A stretch of DNA of 46,495 bases from an uncultured Pirellulaceae bacterium (GTDB lineage Bacteria; Planctomycetota; Planctomycetia; Pirellulales; Pirellulaceae), in NCBI GenBank assembly GCA_937967505.1, contig CALCJM010000107.1, positions 1 through 46,495 of the forward strand, given 5' to 3'. Position 1 is the stretch's first letter; the number at the start of each line of letters is the position of its first letter. Under the pieces are notes generated by a model, which saw only the letters and a list, made by a program, of their open reading frames with translations, did no database searches and was not told where the DNA came from. Positions 43,952 to 46,495 of this stretch are shown here, piece after piece. Made by a program: the position numbers and the translations under genes.

Positions 43952-45349
43952 ATGTCCAATTCAACGCTTTCCAACTGGACCCCTGCTTCCTGGCGTAAAA
44001 AACAGGTGCTCCAACAACCGACCTATCCTGACCAGGAGCAATTGCAGGATGCCGTCAGCCGACTGGCCAAACTGCCACCCTTGGTGACCAGCTGGGAGAT
44101 CGAAAGTCTTAAACAGCAGCTGGCGATGGCTTCGCGCGGCGAGGCATTTTTGCTTCAGGGGGGAGATTGTTCCGAAAGTCTGGAGGATTGCGAACCGGAT
44201 TCGCTGGTGCGGAACCTCAAAGTGCTGATGCAGATGGGGTTTGTGTTGATCTACGGGTCAATGAAAAAAGTGGTGCGTGTAGGACGCATCGCCGGCCAGT
44301 ACGCCAAACCACGCTCCAGTGACAAAGAGACACGCGACGGAGAAACGCTGGATGTGTACCGGGGCGATCTGGTCAACCGTCCGCCGTTCACCGCAAACGA
44401 TCGCGTGCCGGATCCGGAGCTGTTACTGCGTGGTTACGAACGGGCGGCGTTGACACTGAATTTTATTCGCGGATTGACGGCCGGTGGTTTTGCGGACATG
44501 CATCACCCCGAAAACTGGGATTTGGACTTTGCGTCTGAATCTCCCCGCGCTGCCCAGTACCACGAAATGGTTGAATCGATTACGAACTCGTTACGCTTCA
44601 TGGAAGCGGTGATGGGATCGTCGATCAAACAGGGCCAAGCGGTGGAGGTATTTACATCGCACGAGGCACTGCATCTGGAGTATGAACAGGCACAGACGCG
44701 TCGCGTGCCCCGTCGTGACGGCTGGTACAACATGAGCACGCATTTTCCGTGGCTGGGATACCGAACGCGCGATGTAAACGGGGCTCATGTCGAATATCTC
44801 AAAGGCATCTGCAACCCGGTCGGAATCAAGGTCGGCCCAAAATTCGATCCTGATGAGTTGATCAATCTGATCCGCGTGCTGAACCCGGAGGAGGAAGAGG
44901 GACGCATTACCCTAATCCACCGCTACGGTGCAGAAGACGTGGCGGAAAAGCTTCCGGTAATTATTGATGCGATCCAAGAGGCGGGAGTCAGTGTGTTGCA
45001 TACTTGCGACCCGATGCATGGCAACACGTTTTCGACCAATTCGGGGATCAAAACTCGCAGCTTTGATAAAATCTTCTCCGAACTGGAATCGCAGTTCCGC
45101 ATTCACGAAGAGAAGGGCACAATTTTGGGAGGCGTTCACCTAGAGCTGACAGGGGACAACGTGACCGAGTGCATCGGTGGCGTGAGTAACCTGGCAGAAC
45201 CCGATCTGGAACGCGCCTACAAGAGTGCGGTCGATCCGCGACTAAATTATGATCAAGCGATGGAGATGGCGTTTTCGATCGCGGAACATATGAAAACTAA
45301 ACGCGGCAATGGTAACGGCAATGGTGGCAACGACCCAAGCGGGCGGTAG
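43952..45349 (+). CDS. 3-deoxy-7-phosphoheptulonate synthase, class II
   Basis: Class II (plant/Mycobacterium-type) DAHP synthase, the first step of the shikimate pathway, condensing phosphoenolpyruvate and erythrose 4-phosphate. The 465-aa protein has the full family length. Motifs: NWTPASWR at the N-terminus, FLLQGGDCSESLEDCEPDS, RVGRIAGQYAKPRSSDKE, THFPWLGYRTRDVNGAHVEY, GIKVGPKFDPDEL, VLHTCDPMHGNTF and GGVHLELTGDNVTECIGG. The metal-binding Cys (GGDCSE), His, Glu and Asp positions are all present. A short Gly/Asn tail (GNGNGNGGN) ends the protein. ATG 43952; no strong ribosome site is visible. Confidence 0.95.
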   Translation: MSNSTLSNWTPASWRKKQVLQQPTYPDQEQLQDAVSRLAKLPPLVTSWEIESLKQQLAMASRGEAFLLQGGDCSESLEDCEPDSLVRNLKVLMQMGFVLIYGSMKKVVRVGRIAGQYAKPRSSDKETRDGETLDVYRGDLVNRPPFTANDRVPDPELLLRGYERAALTLNFIRGLTAGGFADMHHPENWDLDFASESPRAAQYHEMVESITNSLRFMEAVMGSSIKQGQAVEVFTSHEALHLEYEQAQTRRVPRRDGWYNMSTHFPWLGYRTRDVNGAHVEYLKGICNPVGIKVGPKFDPDELINLIRVLNPEEEEGRITLIHRYGAEDVAEKLPVIIDAIQEAGVSVLHTCDPMHGNTFSTNSGIKTRSFDKIFSELESQFRIHEEKGTILGGVHLELTGDNVTECIGGVSNLAEPDLERAYKSAVDPRLNYDQAMEMAFSIAEHMKTKRGNGNGNGGNDPSGR

Positions 45350-45413
45350 CGGCGGACAGGGATTGTCGCATCGCTAACCTTTCACATTTGTCGCAAAGGG
45401 ACTCCGGGAAATC

Positions 45414-46157
45414 ATGGCAACATCTGGCTCCATCTCGAAAACGCAACGATCAGCGCTCATTCGCTGTGAGAAGCGTATAGGATACCAGTTCCGTGACCCG
45501 ACGTTGTTGCTCGAAGCGATTACGCACTCATCGATTGCCAACTGCCGACGAGATTCAAACGAGCGTCTGGAATTCCTTGGCGATTCGATTTTGGGGTTTG
45601 TGGTTTGCGAGTATTTGTTTCACCGGTTTCCCGATTTGCTCGAAGGTGATCTGACGAAGATCAAATCGTATGTGGTCAGTCGTCGGACGTGCGGCCAGAT
45701 TGGCAAGGAGATGGATTTTGCCAGCCTGTTGGTGGTCGGCAAAGGCATCGGCAGTCCCGGGCAGGTCCCCGCATCGCTGTTGGCCAACGCGTTTGAATCG
45801 ATCGTTGGGGCGATCTATATTGACGGTGGCATTGATCCAGCCAAGGCATTTTTGATGCCTCATCTGGAGCGCTTTGTTGCCGAGGCGATTGATGGCGGTT
45901 TGGATATTAATTTTAAATCTGAACTCCAGCAGTACGCTCAAAAACGTTTTGGACTGCCGCCTTATTATCATCTGCTTTCCGATTCAGGGCCTGACCATTC
46001 CAAGTGGTTCAATGTTGCAGCTCAGGTGGACAAGAAAGTTTTCCGGGCCGCATGGGGGAAGAATAAAAAGCAGGCCGAGCAGCGTGCTGCGGCCAATGCT
46101 CTGGCGGAGTTGGCAAACAAAGAAATCCCCTATGCCGATGAAGTCCCCCAAACGTAG
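45414..46157 (+). CDS. rnc: Ribonuclease III
   Basis: A double-stranded-RNA endonuclease of 247 aa for rRNA and mRNA processing. The signature NERLEFLGDSILGF (residues 49-62) carries the catalytic acidic residues, and the second acidic cluster is ANAFESIVGAIYIDGG (about 124-139). A C-terminal double-stranded-RNA-binding domain follows (about 165-235: FKSELQQYAQKRFGLPPYY, KKQAEQRAAANALAELA). GGGA lies upstream of the ATG at 45414. A hairpin repeat array starts 23 bp after the stop; RNase III itself could act on such stems, which is inference. Confidence 0.96.
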   Translation: MATSGSISKTQRSALIRCEKRIGYQFRDPTLLLEAITHSSIANCRRDSNERLEFLGDSILGFVVCEYLFHRFPDLLEGDLTKIKSYVVSRRTCGQIGKEMDFASLLVVGKGIGSPGQVPASLLANAFESIVGAIYIDGGIDPAKAFLMPHLERFVAEAIDGGLDINFKSELQQYAQKRFGLPPYYHLLSDSGPDHSKWFNVAAQVDKKVFRAAWGKNKKQAEQRAAANALAELANKEIPYADEVPQT

Positions 46158-46180
46158 AGCTTGGTCTTCACACTGCCGGC

Positions 46181-46495
46181 AAGACGTGGCTACGCTCGCC
46201 AGAGTGTGGATGACCTGGAGTTGACATCGACGGCAACGATTTTCTCCAGTGCTCCACCGTCTGGCGACGGTAGCCACGTTGGTGGGCCCGAACGCTGGCA
46301 AGACGTGGCTACGCTCGCCAGAGTGTGGATGACCTGGAGTTGACATCGCCGGCAACGATTTTCTCCAATGCTCCACCGTCTGGCGACGGTAGCTACGTTG
46401 GTAGGCCCGAATGCTGACAAGACGTGGCTACGCTCGCCAGAGCGTGGATGACCTGGAGTTGACATCGACGGCAGCGATTTTCTCCAATGCTCCAC
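46181..46495. repeat. Tandem array (period 119 bp) of paired hairpin repeats, continues past window
   Basis: Units start at 46181, 46300 and 46419 (marker AAGACGTGG), giving 2.6 copies before the window ends. Each unit holds CTACGCTC-GCCA-GAGTGTGG, a spacer with its own inverted repeat CTGGAG/CTCCAG, and CCACCGTC-TGGC-GACGGTAG. The hairpins are those of the 27191 array but the spacer sequence and period differ, so the arrays amplified independently. It begins 23 bp after the rnc stop; 46158-46180 holds nothing else. Confidence 0.93.

Overview
The window looks like a chromosomal segment of a planctomycete, most likely a Pirellulaceae/Rhodopirellula-type bacterium. This is inference from gene content: an OleA-type thiolase, a methanopterin-type C1 gene (mch), a DUF1571-like exported protein, type II DAHP synthase, a broken-up PilM/PilO style type II secretion operon, many exported proteins, and an abundant intergenic hairpin repeat. 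I see no phage, plasmid or CRISPR locus. The one clear mobile element is a group II intron.

Layout. 1-1732 (-): 5' part of topoisomerase III, cut by the window edge, divergent from greA (2108-2590), whose leader carries a terminator-like hairpin. 2613-6877: an exported alpha/beta hydrolase, a membrane-anchored redox-dead thioredoxin-like protein, an OleA-like ketosynthase and a small membrane protein with an HExxH motif. 7053-9544: a secreted trypsin-like/PDZ protease followed by a degenerate paralogue in which the PDZ domain sits inside the protease fold. 9670-13839: a UvrC without its C-terminal helix-hairpin-helix domain, a sulfotransferase, an S4 RNA-binding protein with a structured leader, and a LarA-like protein.

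14217-25805: an exported protein with a collagen-like tail, then a nine-gene type II secretion/type IV pilus-like operon (gspE, F, G, H, I, J, K, a PilM-PilN/GspL fusion, and a PilO/GspM protein carrying a cadherin-like insert and a PilP-like end). The outer-membrane secretin GspD and the prepilin peptidase are not in the window. 26153-27190 is a DUF1571-like exported protein.

27834-37380: a DNA-repair block made of a divergent UvrA and a translationally coupled AddB-AddA helicase-nuclease pair. 37401-39338 (-) is a complete group II intron with a frameshifted maturase, inserted precisely into one copy of the hairpin repeat. 39515-46157: a DFR/HpnA-like epimerase, a tRNA-dihydrouridine synthase, mch plus an overlapping RimK-like ATP-grasp gene (methanopterin C1 chemistry), type II DAHP synthase and RNase III.

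The most interesting signal is a family of about 27-bp hairpin elements (CTACGCTC-GCCA-GAGCGTGG and its variant CTACCGTC-GCCA-GACGGTGG). They occur as inverted pairs, twice as tandem arrays (periods of about 112 and 119 bp), always just 3' of genes. The two variants differ by compensatory base-pair flips, so the stem is under selection. The group II intron sits 3 nt after one such stem, and joining its flanks restores the repeat exactly, so the repeat family looks like the homing target of the intron.
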